Source: Floccularia luteovirens (Eukaryota > Basidiomycota > Agaricomycetes > Agaricales > Squamanitaceae). Taken from it: a DNA stretch of 64,000 nucleotides. The DNA lies in NCBI GenBank assembly GCA_009739215.1, contig VSJF01000005.1:930001-994000 (forward strand). Reading direction: 5' to 3'. Under the pieces are notes generated by a model. It was given only the letters and a program-made list of their open reading frames with translations. It had not been told where the DNA came from and did not search any database. Made by a program: the position numbers and the translations under genes. Shown here one piece after another: positions 22,025 through 39,759 of the stretch. Positions within the stretch are counted from its first letter, which is position 1; the number at the start of each line of letters is the position of its first letter.

Positions 22025-24290
22025 CTAGTCGCCAAAGTAGCTGCTGAGGGTAAAGAAAAAGGTTGGTAAACCACATTTTCGCTTACACGACAAATATATT
22101 ATAGCAACTGAAGCATCTGGAGACCTGCCGCTATCTTGGGGTTTCCGCCGTCCGGAATGGATTTTTTTTGCATGGTAGAACTTCGTCGATCATCGGCTAC
22201 CAATTGAATACCTTGTGATTGGCGATCGAGTCCATTATGTGTATGCGTTGCTTGAGTCTCTACCCAGCATAAATTAGTGTTACCAGGGTGGTGGGAGTCC
22301 TACTTAACAGACATGTCAATAAACTAACCTTCATTGAAGGTCCAATGATAGTCAGCGTATTTCACCAGCGATGCGTGACGCGTGACTTTCTCCTTATCAT
22401 TGTTACTCTTTGCATTGAAGGCATGTGTACATTTTGAGCCTGTTTGTTATGTACCACCTTTGGAAGTAAACAAAAAAAAACCCATTTTCCCGTAATATAA
22501 ATTACTATTCAATTTCCCAATTGCAAGACACCAATGTAAGATGCTTGATTTAACACTACCAATCAATGGGGATCTTACTGCTTAACAGATACTCCTATCA
22601 ATTTTTTTTCTATATTCCCAATGTATTCCTGTCAACAAACCTGATACGTCACTCTTGTCCTGATATATTCCCGAGAAATGGTGGTGACAGCACTTGCGCT
22701 TTATGCAGTTTTGGGGTGCACTTTCTCCCTCAATGCTCAAGCAATACGGCACTCACCTTCCTCGTGCTCCCAAATACTTGGAAGACCTACCTTGCGTCCT
22801 CCTTTTTTTTCTCACATATACTAGCTCCGGGCTATGCGGGAATTCAAGAATGTTCCTTCCCGAACAGCACCCAAGTTCACCCATAGAGATTCCAAACAGA
22901 AAGCCACAGTCAACTTCAGTATATAAATCCAGGTGAGAACAAGTCACCGGCAGAAAAGGCTAAAGCACATTGTCCATGCGTTAACGTGATATCATGCACA
23001 TGCATTCCCAGCCGAAGAACGGATGAACTGTATATGGTGACAGGCGGAAGGTCTAAGGAGTATACTCTCTGAATATAGTCATCTATAATCGATTTTTGCT
23101 AGTCTCCTAGGCTTAATGGATGGGGTTACTTTGTTTGATTCTTTGGATACTGGGGATATTAGGACTCTGCGAAGAATGATTCTGATTTGTTGCAAAGAGC
23201 AATCTTTCGACACTACATAGCGGGCCAGTGAGGTAATCGATGCTATATGGACATAGTCAAAACTCAATGTATGTTAGCCATCTAGATTGGTTCCATTCTT
23301 GAGAACTACCATCTGGCGGTATTTTGGTGGACTCCGATCGCACTCCTATCGCCGAGCATATGTCCTTTCGCGGGGGCCGGTTTAACTTGACTAGAATCAT
23401 CATGCATCATGACACACACAGACAATTGTCAATGGGATGAATACTAGCCGCGTAATTACAGAAGAGCTGTCTACAGATCTGGCTTCTGTCTAGGGTATCC
23501 GATCAACAATCTCCTTTGCATCAGAAGGCTGAAGCAGGTCTTTTCTTATGTTACGACATTTTATTGGAGAAGTCAACCCACGCACTCGGACACCTATTCT
23601 ATTTTCTCCCAAGGATGCTTGTTCAAGGCGCCCACATGCCGAATCTTTCCCTTAGAACCAATGTACGACGCCAATGAGCAGCCCAGGGACTAGTGTACAC
23701 CTATATGCTGACATGTGCTGAGCAGGAGACTGATGCATGTCGTTAGCGGAGAAAATGTATTGACCATCTTACGAGATGGGGAGAGAGCATGGCAGACCAG
23801 ATAGGATACCAACCTGACTCTCGGAACGGCCGCCAGAGCCATGCATTCCTGCATATTTGTATCTCCTCCGACCTGAGGTGGGTCACGAACAGCACCTATA
23901 ACTCGTTCTGGTTTGTTCAACATTGCATGGATAGCTGACAGTTTATTTACCATGAGGAAAGCGACCGGCGACGTACGACGTTTATAGCTATCGAAAAATT
24001 TGATTGGACCTCATAAGTAATATTCGTACTAAGATGAAGTATGGAAATAGCATCATTAATTAATAGACAATGACAAAGACCATAATCCAATATTCAATAG
24101 ACACTTAAAACATCGTTTTCAGCAGAACTCCAGCAGAACGAAGATGCAAGACTTGAAAAATTTCAAGTACTAACAGCAGGAATGAATAAGTTATCATATG
24201 CTATTATCAAGAGTTGCCTCCGGGAGACTAATTCTACTTGACAGCTGATGAATTGTAGAAATACAATGTTTGCAGGTAATATTTAGTAAT
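22025..24290. other. Long intergenic stretch
   Basis: About 2.3 kb. The only frame with protein-like composition is on the minus strand at 23690-23953 (88 aa, starting MVNKLSAIHAMLNKPERVIG); it has no recognised domain and may be an exon of an unrecognised gene. No RNA gene or repeat found. Confidence 0.35.
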
Positions 24291-26800
<2,510 letters not shown>

Positions 26801-27792
26801 CTTGAACTTATCTGCAACGTTTAATCGTGAGTCTTCGTAGTCGGCGGATTCGTAAACGGAGGGAAGAAGCGCACAGATATGTGTAGGCAGGTTGGCAGTT
26901 TAAATAGGGTATTATACTCATCCAGATCATATCGGTTCACCTTCACCTGATGCTCCACACCGTTGGAGAAAAGGGTTTGCTTCTTGCGTTTTAGTCGCTT
27001 CGGTAACCAGCGCCTGATTGTAGAGAATCATGGCAAGCACAAAATTAGAGATGCGGTCCAGAATTGCTCCCCTCGGTGGTACATCTTGATACATGTGGTC
27101 GCTTCATCTTGTATCAGCTCATATGCATTGACTTGTTCATTTGAAAACTGTTCACCAGTCCATATCGCATGGACTTGGTTCGCAAGTGTCACGTTACCCC
27201 GTCTGTTACCCAAATACGGTTGCAAAAACGCCGCAACGAACTTCCGAATTCCCCACATTTTCGAATTCTGGGTCTTGACAGTTCCTAACAGTGTGCTGAA
27301 TCCCTGTTAGAGAGAGATAACGCTTTTGATAGGCAGTTGCCCGGCATATACGTATCTATTTAGTAATAACTATCTTCTCTTCAACCATTCTTCACAACCC
27401 TGCTGAGTCTAGTGTTGTTCACTGCATATAAATACTACTCACTAGCATATAAGTAGTGCGTTTCAGCGCTCTTAAAGGGGGCATTAGCAACATGTGGCTG
27501 GAAATTTTGCCGATGTACGTGAGTCTGTATAAGCGATGCTTTCTATTTCTTGGAGCCGGCAGGCTATTTTGAACGTCGATGTGTCGTACCCAGAGGTAAC
27601 CCTTGATTCCGATACCGAACGACCAGAACGGCCATCAAACACTTCCCATGAGGAAAAGCCGAATCTATTCGTAACAATCATAACATCTACTGTATACACA
27701 CACACACGTTGGTGTACTACTTAAACTTATCTTAATATGACACGGAGAACCATTGGAGCCACACAAGAAAGAAATTGAACCCTCCGTATTAA
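26801..27792. other. Intergenic stretch
   Basis: About 1 kb between two 3'/5' ends. A minus frame at 27028-27258 (76 aa, starting MWGIRKFVAAF) is protein-like but unrecognised and overlaps a plus frame. Not called. Confidence 0.35.
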
Positions 27793-30740
<2,948 letters not shown>

Positions 30741-32466
30741 GGTGTCACTACTGTGTCAGCGGGCAACATGCAAAGCCAGGCTGACTCGCAAAAAAAAATC
30801 TATCACGTGACTATAACTACCTAAACTACTCTATTTACTTTCCTGCACTTACATCTCTAAACCGTTCTAATTAATGGTTCTCCTCTATCTATCCTTGCTC
30901 TAAGACCCATCAACTTAGCGGTTAGACAGGTGACTTGATGGTGCAGCTCATCTTGCATGATACAGGTTTTCAGCGGGGTGGAGACCCCGGTAATGCAAGC
31001 GTGTCTTCCAGTTCTGATATTCTATTTCCTGTGCTTAAAAGCATCCGCTAGGGTAGGTTAGGACATTCATGAATGCAGTTAATTTCTGATGTTGAAGTAC
31101 GAAGAATGCGTGTTGTCCAGGCGCGTATAGGTTTGTTCACGTTTCAAAATTTCAACGGCGATGCGCGTATCCCGCAAGTCAACATAACTATTTTGAGGAT
31201 TACTGCTGCGCAGTATAACCAAAAGAGGTGCTTACCTTCCATTTTTTCATAGACATGACTATACGTTTACCTCTTTGCACGCTCCTCACTCTCACGGACT
31301 GCAAAAATAACGACAGTTCCAGTCTTTCAACCAACAGGTCCCACTCACGTAGCTTTATCTCAAGTCCAACCTTGGCCGTTCACGCAGCCAGAAACTGTCA
31401 TTCGAGCTGCGATAATAAAGGTAGAAATATATATGCTATAATGCCGCTTTGTACTTGATAGGCAGAGATCGAGAGTTGTTCGCATTCGCATTGTTTAACT
31501 ATTCTGAAGAGGCACGGGTCCCTGCTTTATTTTTGGGGCTACGCAGTGAGCAGGGGGTGTCCGTGTAAAAGGGATTCTGCATACGCATCTCAGCCATACC
31601 AATCCCATCATCACCTATTTGGATCAAGCCAGGTGCAACCGCGAAACTTGGCGGGTATTTTAGCTAGGGTTCAATATCGTCAAGTTGAACCTACACTCTT
31701 GCAACAATGATCACGAGCATGCCAAAAGAGTACGTCTTCTCTTGCACAGGACGGCATTTGTTAGATAAACATAGTAACAGGGTGGTTGTATACGGCTACA
31801 CGTTATGTAAATACTTCTCAAATTGTGCTGTATAGCAAAACGAGGGTACGATTGATAAAAACGAGGATGCAAGGTGAGCCATTTTTCCTTTCGGTGCCTA
31901 TCAACTTCGAAATTATGCTGCAGTCCGCTCTCTGTTTCACCAATAGAATAGACGTTGTGTTATTACCACTCTCCAAATAGAACATTCAGGATAACAAAGG
32001 ATTGGTACCACGGACCGAATGCGCGCTACGCTGAGCGCCTCTCTGATCGATCACAACCTATGCTGAACCGAATAATTTTAAATAAAGCGTGGAATGGTAA
32101 ACTGTATACACCCATAATACTGGCGTAAGTGCCGGTGTATGGGCATGTGTCGAACAAAATGCTTACTACTTGACAGTCTTCCAAGGAACCCCTGTTAATT
32201 GAATGTGTATAAGTTCTTGGGTTGTAATGCGTCCACCTTGAATATGTGACGTAAGCCAATAGATATATCAATATTGGAATGTGATACCAAAAAAAAAGGT
32301 GCAATGTGTGAGAGACCTCAACAAGTCATATTATATGTCCATTCCAGTACAGGGATCGATGGTATATATGAAACTCAAATGAAGTTATCTTGTTATACGG
32401 TGCCCATCTTACCCTCTCCAAAAAATATCTCACCACCCACCACTAAACCTCAAAGCCTCCTGAACG
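30741..32466. other. Intergenic stretch
   Basis: About 1.7 kb upstream of both PRP43 and the gene at 32467, so it carries two promoters. Only short unrecognised frames. Confidence 0.4.
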
Positions 32467-33280
32467 ATGGCGTGCCTGTTTTGTGGTTGCTGTAACGCAA
32501 CGGCTATCGATGAGATACTGGCTCCAACGAAGGAAACCCTAAACTCCATAAGCTCTACCCCACTGGACGACATTGTAATAAAACTAAACGAACTCATCGA
32601 GGAAATAGAGGTATGTTTAAAGACCTTAGTAATAGGTAACCACTCATGCGTTTTTGCTTATTATAGAAGATTAAGGGGAACCGGGGGAAAAGAAAATTAC
32701 TAGCGACTACTATCAGAGACCTTGTGGTGTTTATTGGAAATGTACAAATTACGACGGAGAAAGGTCTTACAACCGAGAGCATCCATTCTCCCTTGCCAGA
32801 AAACTCCCGGGGGACCAAACCCCCACCAGACGGGCGCACGCCAGACAACCAACTGGCTCCAGGTTCGGGCATGGATATGCTAGATCTCTCGCAGGTCCGG
32901 CGCTCTCAGTCGTGGGGTAGACGGAGTGGGGTCTCTTCCAGTAGACTGGATGATGTTTGAGATGAAGGGGCTCGGGCACTTGCTCAGTTTGTGACACCGA
33001 ACATAGGTTATGGCAGCTCACTTACCCCTGTATCACAGAGCCCTGCAAGATTCAATTGAAAAAGCCAAAAAAGTTGCGAAAAGATCATGGCTTCACAGAT
33101 GGGCTACTTGCTGCTGGAGTGCGAACGATTTAGTAGAACTTGTTCGGGCCATGGAACAAGCGGCTGATAACTTCAAGGTTCGTCTCACTTACCAACAGAC
33201 CTTTTTATCTCATTATCTTTGCGATTTTGAAGACTCAAGTGGAAAATCAAAACCAAAACCAAAACCAAAACAACACATGA
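32467..33280 (+). CDS. Stand-alone NLR-type N-terminal helical domain protein
   Basis: Exons 32467-32610, 32667-32954, 33007-33177 and 33233-33280, 216 aa. It aligns by eye with the N-terminal domain of the NLR at 51985-56475: KIKGNRGKRKLLATTIRDL here against QTRGNEGTREELAEDIKRL there, and a SW/SF-x-x-R...N-x-L-x-x-L...A-x-x-F segment at the end. Two introns fall at the same places and phase (after IEEIE / GMIQ, and after DNFK / RDFQ). The NLR continues into NACHT; this gene instead stops after a short Gln/Asn tail encoded by an AAAACC repeat. A Pro/Ser-rich insert of about 75 aa interrupts the domain. Possibly a partner or decoy of NLRs; inference only. Confidence 0.6.
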
Positions 33281-33593
33281 TATACCTCCCAGTTGTCCTC
33301 GTGGGTAACATACCAGGGTTCAGAAAGAAACGGACTCTGATGGATTATTTCGGCATGCCCAGTATATACTGGTGTTTCGGTGCGGGAGTAAGCATGTATT
33401 TTGAAGTATTTTGATGCAGGATGGTTATCTGACGTGAAAGCCATAAAACAATTGTTTCAACCACACGATCCTCACTTGAGATCTGATATTCAACAAATTA
33501 ATGAACAGCGCAGAATCATTCACAGTCTTACCAGCAATTCGACCTTCCAGAAGAACAATGATTAGTTTACGAAACAGAATCGGGAAAAAAATT

Positions 33594-33676
33594 TCCGATA
33601 CGGGGAATCGAACCCCGAGCTACCGCGCACTTCGTATAATGAAAGGCGGTAATGTTAGCCGTTACACCATATCGGA
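33594..33676 (-). tRNA. tRNA-Glu(UUC): tRNA-Glu (UUC) with 12-nt intron
   Basis: Acceptor stem TCCGATA pairs with TATCGGA; T arm GGGGTTCGATTCCCC; anticodon stem ACCGC/GCGGT enclosing loop CTTTCA + C with anticodon TTC. The 12-nt intron (33628-33639) sits after position 37, the usual place. A T-run follows the 3' end. Internal A and B boxes (GTGTAACGGCTAA, GGTTCGATTCC) are present. Confidence 0.95.
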
Positions 33677-34013
33677 CTACACTTTAATGAATCTAGTTGG
33701 GCATCAGAGGAAAGTAAAGACTTGACGGCTTTCTTGCACCTGAAGTTAGTTTTTACAAAATGAACAATGATTCATGAAAGATTTGTTTTTCAATCAGGAA
33801 GTGCACGTGCGCAGGTGATGGTTGGAACATTGTAATGTAAAATATGACTCTAGTATTCTTTACGAAATGTAAAATGGGGTATACCTAAGGAAGTCCGTCG
33901 GCCGTCTAACAGATTTTAAAATAAGTTATAGTACGAAGAATAAGCTCGTGAGAAAATATAATTTGAGACTGGATATGAAGAATCATCACGTCTCTTGTAA
34001 TGATTTGATGTCA

Positions 34014-34096
34014 TCCGATATGGTGTAACGGCTAACATTACCGCCTTTCATTATACGAAGTGCGCGGTAGCTCGGGGTTCGATTCCCCGTATCGGA
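34014..34096 (+). tRNA. tRNA-Glu(UUC): tRNA-Glu (UUC) with 12-nt intron, second copy
   Basis: Identical over all 83 nt to the copy at 33594-33676, on the opposite strand, intron at 34051-34062. The genes are head to head with 337 bp between 5' ends, making an inverted repeat. Poly-T Pol III terminator follows directly. Confidence 0.95.
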
Positions 34097-34298
34097 AATT
34101 TTTTTGGCACATTCTGTTGGTGTCACTCGAGAAACAACTATTCTGTGAGGATGTTACACTTAAAATACAAGATCATAGTTTCTCAAGTGCTCAAATTTTG
34201 TTGTAGATAATCGGTCCTAACAAACAACGTACACCGAAAAACTGCTTGCTACCGTCCTAAACTCCTTTGTGAAGAAAACTCGACATATGTGTGTTTGA

Positions 34299-35624
34299 TT
34301 AACGTGTGGTGGAACCCCTCAGTGCACTAGCATATGCAGAATCAAGAATCTGCTCGATACCCATTTCTGGGCGTGAAGTCACGAACACACGGAGCTGGAA
34401 CGGTATCTCAGGTATCCGTTTGATCATGACATGTAAGAAGTACGAAATCTCGTCTTTCGTGCACTCATCCAAGGCATCAATAATAATGACTAGTCGGCGG
34501 TGCGATGCAGAGACGTTCTTCAACGGCTTGATCAATAATTCTTCTAGGTCGGAACTCAGGTCCTTTTGTCTGCCGTCATACTTGTATTTTTTAGCTGCAG
34601 CGACAATATGCGGGTAAATCGCGGACTGTGAGTGTGCCAGCTGATATGCAATGCTTGGAATGAGATGACGTGTGGTATTGAATCGGTCCTTGTTGTGAAC
34701 AAAGAAGAAAGACGCGCCGAGTACCCCAGTCTTTTCTAATCGCTGAGCCATTTCATACGCAATGGTAGATTTTCCAGTCCCAAAACCACTATTGAGAACG
34801 AAAATAAGGGGGTCTTCTCCATCTTCATCTAGTCCAGTAGACCATTGTGTGATTTGTGAGAGTATTTTGACTCTAGTGCCTTCAAAAACACCATTCAGTG
34901 TCGTATTTGAACAATAGCGGGCGTCAACATATGGAAGTCTTTCCAGGGCTTTCTTATTGTACTCTTCCACTATCCCATCAAACACCTGTTCAATAGTAGT
35001 CTCCCCTTGAACCTACATTCGAGAGTGAGACAGAAGCAAGTACTTATGAAAGACGAACTCCACATACTATAAAATCCTTGGTTGCTGCTTCCATCTCCTG
35101 ATTGATCCTCACCAGAGTCTCTGCATTTCTTTCGCTTTGATCACGTTCCAGTTTCGAAGTTTCTTTCTCGCAATTGTTAAGCTTCCTGCAATGAATTGAT
35201 CAATGGACCAGTAGTAGAACAATGGATTGGACTGACCTAGTCAGAGCGTTGATCCTTGATTCTAGTTGAGGTGACTTGATCTTATTATTACCTTGACCTT
35301 GATCTAAGCATATATCTTCCGCCTGTTTCCAAGTTGTATCGATGATCATTGCAAGAGTTTTGATACACTCTGCAAGTTCTTTTCTCACCGGATCGTTCCC
35401 TCCAGTATTCTATCGTCCGAGGTGTCAGTGTTTTGTCGGCAGATTTGAATCTGTAAAGGGTCCAAACTCACTATGATAGTTGCGATTAGCGACTTCAAAG
35501 CTGAGGCAGCAGCAGGTAGGCTAGGAATAGGACACAGGCTGACTGCATCTTTCTGAGTACCAACAAGCTGCTGGGCTTCGTTGACGATGTTGTCGATAGC
35601 CTCGTCGGTTGTGGAGAGCGACAA
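34299..35624 (-). CDS. Truncated NLR: N-terminal helical domain plus partial NACHT NTPase
   Basis: Exons in transcript order: 35472-about 35624, 35237-35409, 35068-35185, 34299-35012. The N-terminal part matches that of the 51985-56475 NLR, with introns at equivalent places. NACHT motifs: Walker A GFGTGKSTIA, FNTTRHLIPSIAYQLAHS, Walker B RLVIIIDALDEC, and VFVTSRPEMGIEQILDS. The frame stops about ten residues later, so the winged-helix half of the module and any repeat domain are missing. No ATG fits the first exon: the open frame begins with TTG, and the upstream sequence yields none in frame. It may be a pseudogene, or an upstream exon is unseen. NACHT NLRs are nucleotide-dependent switches in fungal allorecognition and programmed death. 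Confidence 0.7.
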
Positions 35625-35639
35625 TGGTCAGTAGTCTAT

Positions 35640-36612
35640 AAAGTCATAAGACCACCAATTATTATCGAAGTAAGTATTGATATTGAAGACTTACAGGACG
35701 TATTATATGCTGTCAGTGCTGCGACTCTCTTGAGTGACCACAGCTCTGATGAGTCTGGGTTTGAAATGCTAATTGAATGTCAACACGTGATTGACCCATT
35801 GGTTTGAGGACGGGCGAGCTGCGGGCGAGTTTTCAATTTTACTAAATACGTGTTTCTGCTTTTCATAGAGGAACGGTCACTTATAAGCCATGCATGCATG
35901 AGCAGAGAAGATAAAACGTTTTGTTGTTCACCGGCACCTTTTTTCCCCATGTCAAATTTAAATGTCATTTCTACAATTACTGGCTCCTCCCAATTTCCAG
36001 AGTCTTTCCTCGTAAGTTATGGATGGTCAAAATATAATTACACCTCTTCTTCTCACTACCTTCTTTTTACATTTTCGCTTAACTTTGCAGGTAGCTAAGC
36101 TTTGGTGTGGTGACTTTTGGAATTGAGCGGCTGTGAACTGCCAAGGCGATGGGCGATTTGGAGAAGATACACTTCCTTTTCTTCCACTCCACTCCAAAGG
36201 GCGTAGACGTCATCCTCGGCACTACCAAGGGTTGCTCCTTCCCAACTTTATATTCTGAGTAAGTACAGGTCCTGTATTCACTTGGAGAGGAATTGAATCA
36301 TCTTGGCAATTCCCGTGACATGTTTCGATATGACAAATAGGGCTCGTGGCTGTAGTTTTTAGTGTAACCGGTATAGGGAACGTTCACAGGTTTGACACAT
36401 ACAAGTTGTTAGAAACTTGAATTTAAGTCTGAGAGTCAAAATTCAAGACAAAATGTGCACTTTATGTTTTCAGTTTTGAATCTCCGCCCGCACCAAACGT
36501 CTGGGTGCGAGACTGTGTGTTTGGCTATCAAAATCTCCGTGATCATCGGAGTGCTTATCATATAAAGTGTATATTTCTCATAACCTACTTGGGTGATCTG
36601 CACTCTTAAAGT
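35640..36612. other. Intergenic, ending in the upstream flank of BTB copy A
   Basis: No gene recognised. From about 36055 the sequence is the counterpart of 41425 onwards (see the duplicated segment). Confidence 0.45.
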
Positions 36613-38338
36613 GTCAGATTTCTACTAAGCACGCAGGCTCCTAAAACCAGCATCCCTCGTTCGCTCGATGGAGGTGCATCCTATGGTCATCACGTGAATA
36701 ATAACCAAACATGATTAAATATAAATATGTACAACGCCAACTTTGACCTCCAACTCGCGACAGAGGGGCTAGCACATTTCCATATCGGTCAGGGTCGCTC
36801 CCTCGACCGAGGTCCTGAGAATCCCGATCTGACTCTTAATTTGTGATTTGTAAGCATTAAGATGTCCTCTACCGTGACTGCCATATATGGAGGTCCTCAA
36901 CCAGAGTGACAATTAAATATAGAAATCGGAATGTGGCTAATGTATGTCAATACAAGAGTTGGAATGAGGATATAGGGACCCCAAAATCATATGTGCTACT
37001 ATGCTACTCCCTCTGTAGAACTTGGTGAGTTTTTACAGATCATTCACAGCCGAAAATTATCTATTATCAGCTTTCATAATTGCTGAAATAACAAGGCGCG
37101 TGCAAGTCCAAACGCACCCTGTATTCATCAGATTTACCACTAAATTTCATACACTTTCTTTTACACTATTCCTTTTATTAACACCTGCATTAACTATCAT
37201 ATCTTCCCTTTTTTATGTCTGTCTTTAATCGGTACTAGATTCACTTGTTTTCCCTTCGAAAAGGTACAAAAACCACTATTCGCTCCCTAAAATATTTAAA
37301 CAACCATAACATTTTCTGAACACCTCAGTCATTTGACCACGCAAACGCTGAGGTGAGGATGTTCCCTTCATTTCCTACAATATCTATACTAATAATAGAG
37401 TAGTTAGTGTGTCTTTATTCTAGTTTGGTACAGAAACTCTACAATAATCAGCCTACTACACAAAGCAAAAAGTACCGGACACTTATTAGCATGGGGTCCT
37501 CAAGAACGGACCAAAACTATACTTGACGCATTCCATTAGTGATTGTCATGGGTAACCCGCGGATACAGGTACAGGTTTGGTAAAACCCCCAGGTACAGCG
37601 GTATTTTTGACATATCTCATGTTATATTGCACGGAAACGAACGCTCAATGACGCGATCAATTCCTCGTACTATAGCGCTTTGAAACGAGCCAAAGAGGAA
37701 CCGAAACGGCCAAGAAACGGTTGAGATATAATGAAAACAAAAGTGTGACATATTGTCATACTTATGTTTTCATCATATCCCAACGACAAAGCATGTTTTT
37801 TTACACGCGAATGGATACTCAATAGCGCAATCGGTTCCTTGTAGCTATACACTTCAAAACAAGCCCGAGAATGACCATGAACATGCTCCTGACTTCTAAT
37901 GAGAGGTTGAATTACTATCACACCCGTTATAGCCAACTACAAGGGATACATGACAATCAACTCACATCATAGCCATCCTTGACTGACATATAAAGCTGCA
38001 TCCAAAACGACTCATTTTTTACAACAAAAAAAATAACTGTATTTCGTGACTACTTTGTTATGATTTGTGACCACCTGTAACCGAGAGGACATCTTAATGC
38101 TTATAAATCACAAATTAAGAGTCAGATCGGGATTCTCAGGACCTCGGTCGAGGGAGCGACCCTGACCGATATGGAAATGTGCTAGCTCTGTCGCGAGTTG
38201 GAGGTCAAAGTTGGCGTTGTACATATTTATATTTAACCATGTTTGGTTATTATTCACGTGATGACCATAGGATGCACCTCCATCGAGCGAACGAGGGATG
38301 CTGGTTTTAGGAGCCTGCGTGCTTAGTAGAAATCTGAC
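36613..38338. mobile_element. Non-autonomous DNA transposon with about 255-bp terminal inverted repeats
   Basis: Left repeat 36613-36870 (starting GTCAGATTTCTAC) and right repeat 38084-38338 are almost perfect reverse complements; one visible difference is AACCATG against AACATG. The 1.2 kb interior has no frame longer than about 90 aa and no transposase motif, so mobility would need help in trans. The duplicated locus B (around 42119) lacks the element but keeps GTCAGATTTCTAC next to CTGAC, so B is either the empty site or holds an excision trace. No clear target-site duplication. Long terminal repeats would suit a Mutator-like element; unproven. Confidence 0.85.
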
Positions 38339-38589
38339 TTGTTATTGTTGTTAGTTTGCCTCCAAGGTCCAATGCAGTCGTCCAATCGACATGTTTGTAT
38401 CAAACGGGCCCAGACCAGGGCCTTTTTTTCGCAACAAGACTCTACATTTTTCTATTTGCACGATATCGAGTGTAGTGATCCTTCCTTCATGCATTATTCT
38501 TTCACGCAAACACCTACACCTCCGGTTAGTTCTATATTTTGTAACTAGCATACAGGACCCTCATGACCCTCTCTTCCAAACCGACCTGA

Positions 38590-39588
38590 ATGTCAAAGCC
38601 ATCCAACGACACAACTCCCAGTCCTGAAAATGCTAAAGGACAAACTTTCATATCCGTATCAACAGTGTTCTTCCCTAGCTCCCATCCGATTGAACCAGAC
38701 ATAACGTTTTCCTCCTCAGATTGTGTCTTATTCTACATTCACTCTGATCAAATTTCGGCCGTCAGCAAAAATGCATTTGTTTCCTTCATTGGCACATATC
38801 CATCAAGCAACCAGTACAAAGATATAACAATCAATATCCCAGAAACGTCTGCGGTGCTTAATGTTATACTGCACACATTGTATGGCACTTCGTGTGTGCA
38901 ACATTCACCTACGTTCGAAACACTTGCTACGGCTGTTGACCATGCCATTCTATGGTATTACACCAAAGGACCATATTTTACCCAAAACACCATCATACAC
39001 GCTTCTACTCTCGTACGCACCTTTATGCCCATTCGATCTCTATGCACTCGCGGGCCACCATAATCTACACGAGTTGGCTATACACACATCATCACATCTA
39101 CTCTCTTTTCCGCTTTCAAATATCACCGACATGATGGCTGAGAGAGTAGGTGCGATATACCTCAAGCGTTTGATAATGCTTCACATCGAACGCTTGAGCG
39201 CACTCAAGAAAATCCTACTCGCACCACCCCTTCCCCATCCACCAACGAAAGAATGTAGTTTTTCAGAGCAAAAGAAACTCACCGTGCTTGGGTGCTCGTA
39301 TCTGCGTATCTTGCATGGGACGCGGGAGTGGGTTCGTGTAAACTTTTGACATTGCAGGCTACTTCCTGGCCATCCTGATGAGCGACCGACAGATTTATCA
39401 ACTCATAGTATGCAAGGTGCGTACAACCCTCTCTTGGAGCAGTTGAGTTGTGAGTGGTGTCGCAAGCAGTTGGAAAGCAGGATCAAAGAGGTTGTGGTTC
39501 AGTGGACTTTGGTTGAGGTATTTGTTTGTACAATAATCAAACGTTCTTTTCTCACGATCATGTTTGGATTTTGTAGCGCACCATATGA
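38590..39588 (+). pseudogene. BTB/POZ protein, frameshifted copy A
   Basis: Collinear with the intact gene 42368-43370. Two nucleotides are missing after the VDH codons (near 38944, GACCATGCC against GACCATATGCC in copy B), which leads to an early stop at 39063. A further base is missing near 39282 (CTCACCG against CTCACCCG). The remaining exons, including the final CGCACCATATGA exon at 39577-39588, are still recognisable, so the decay is recent. A product of 157 aa with only the BTB core might still be made. Its upstream region carries the 1.7 kb element. Confidence 0.85.
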
Positions 39589-39759
39589 TGAAATCAAGCT
39601 CTACCTACAATTATGTTTTACGTTGCTTTCACGGAATATATGGCCATCGGATCTAAAATATACTGGGTGCCACTCTATGAATACGTTGTTCTAACCACTG
39701 GATCATCCCTTCTTTGTCGTACACACAGAATATGTTCTTTTTTACCGACAGCAAATCCG

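Noticed and set aside
22566..22947. ORFs of 80-106 aa on both strands
   Set aside because: Three overlapping frames, none with motifs, hydrophobic pattern due to T-rich sequence.
36900..38080. Transposase gene inside the 1.7 kb element
   Set aside because: The longest frames are below 90 aa, with no DDE-like motif; it is non-autonomous.
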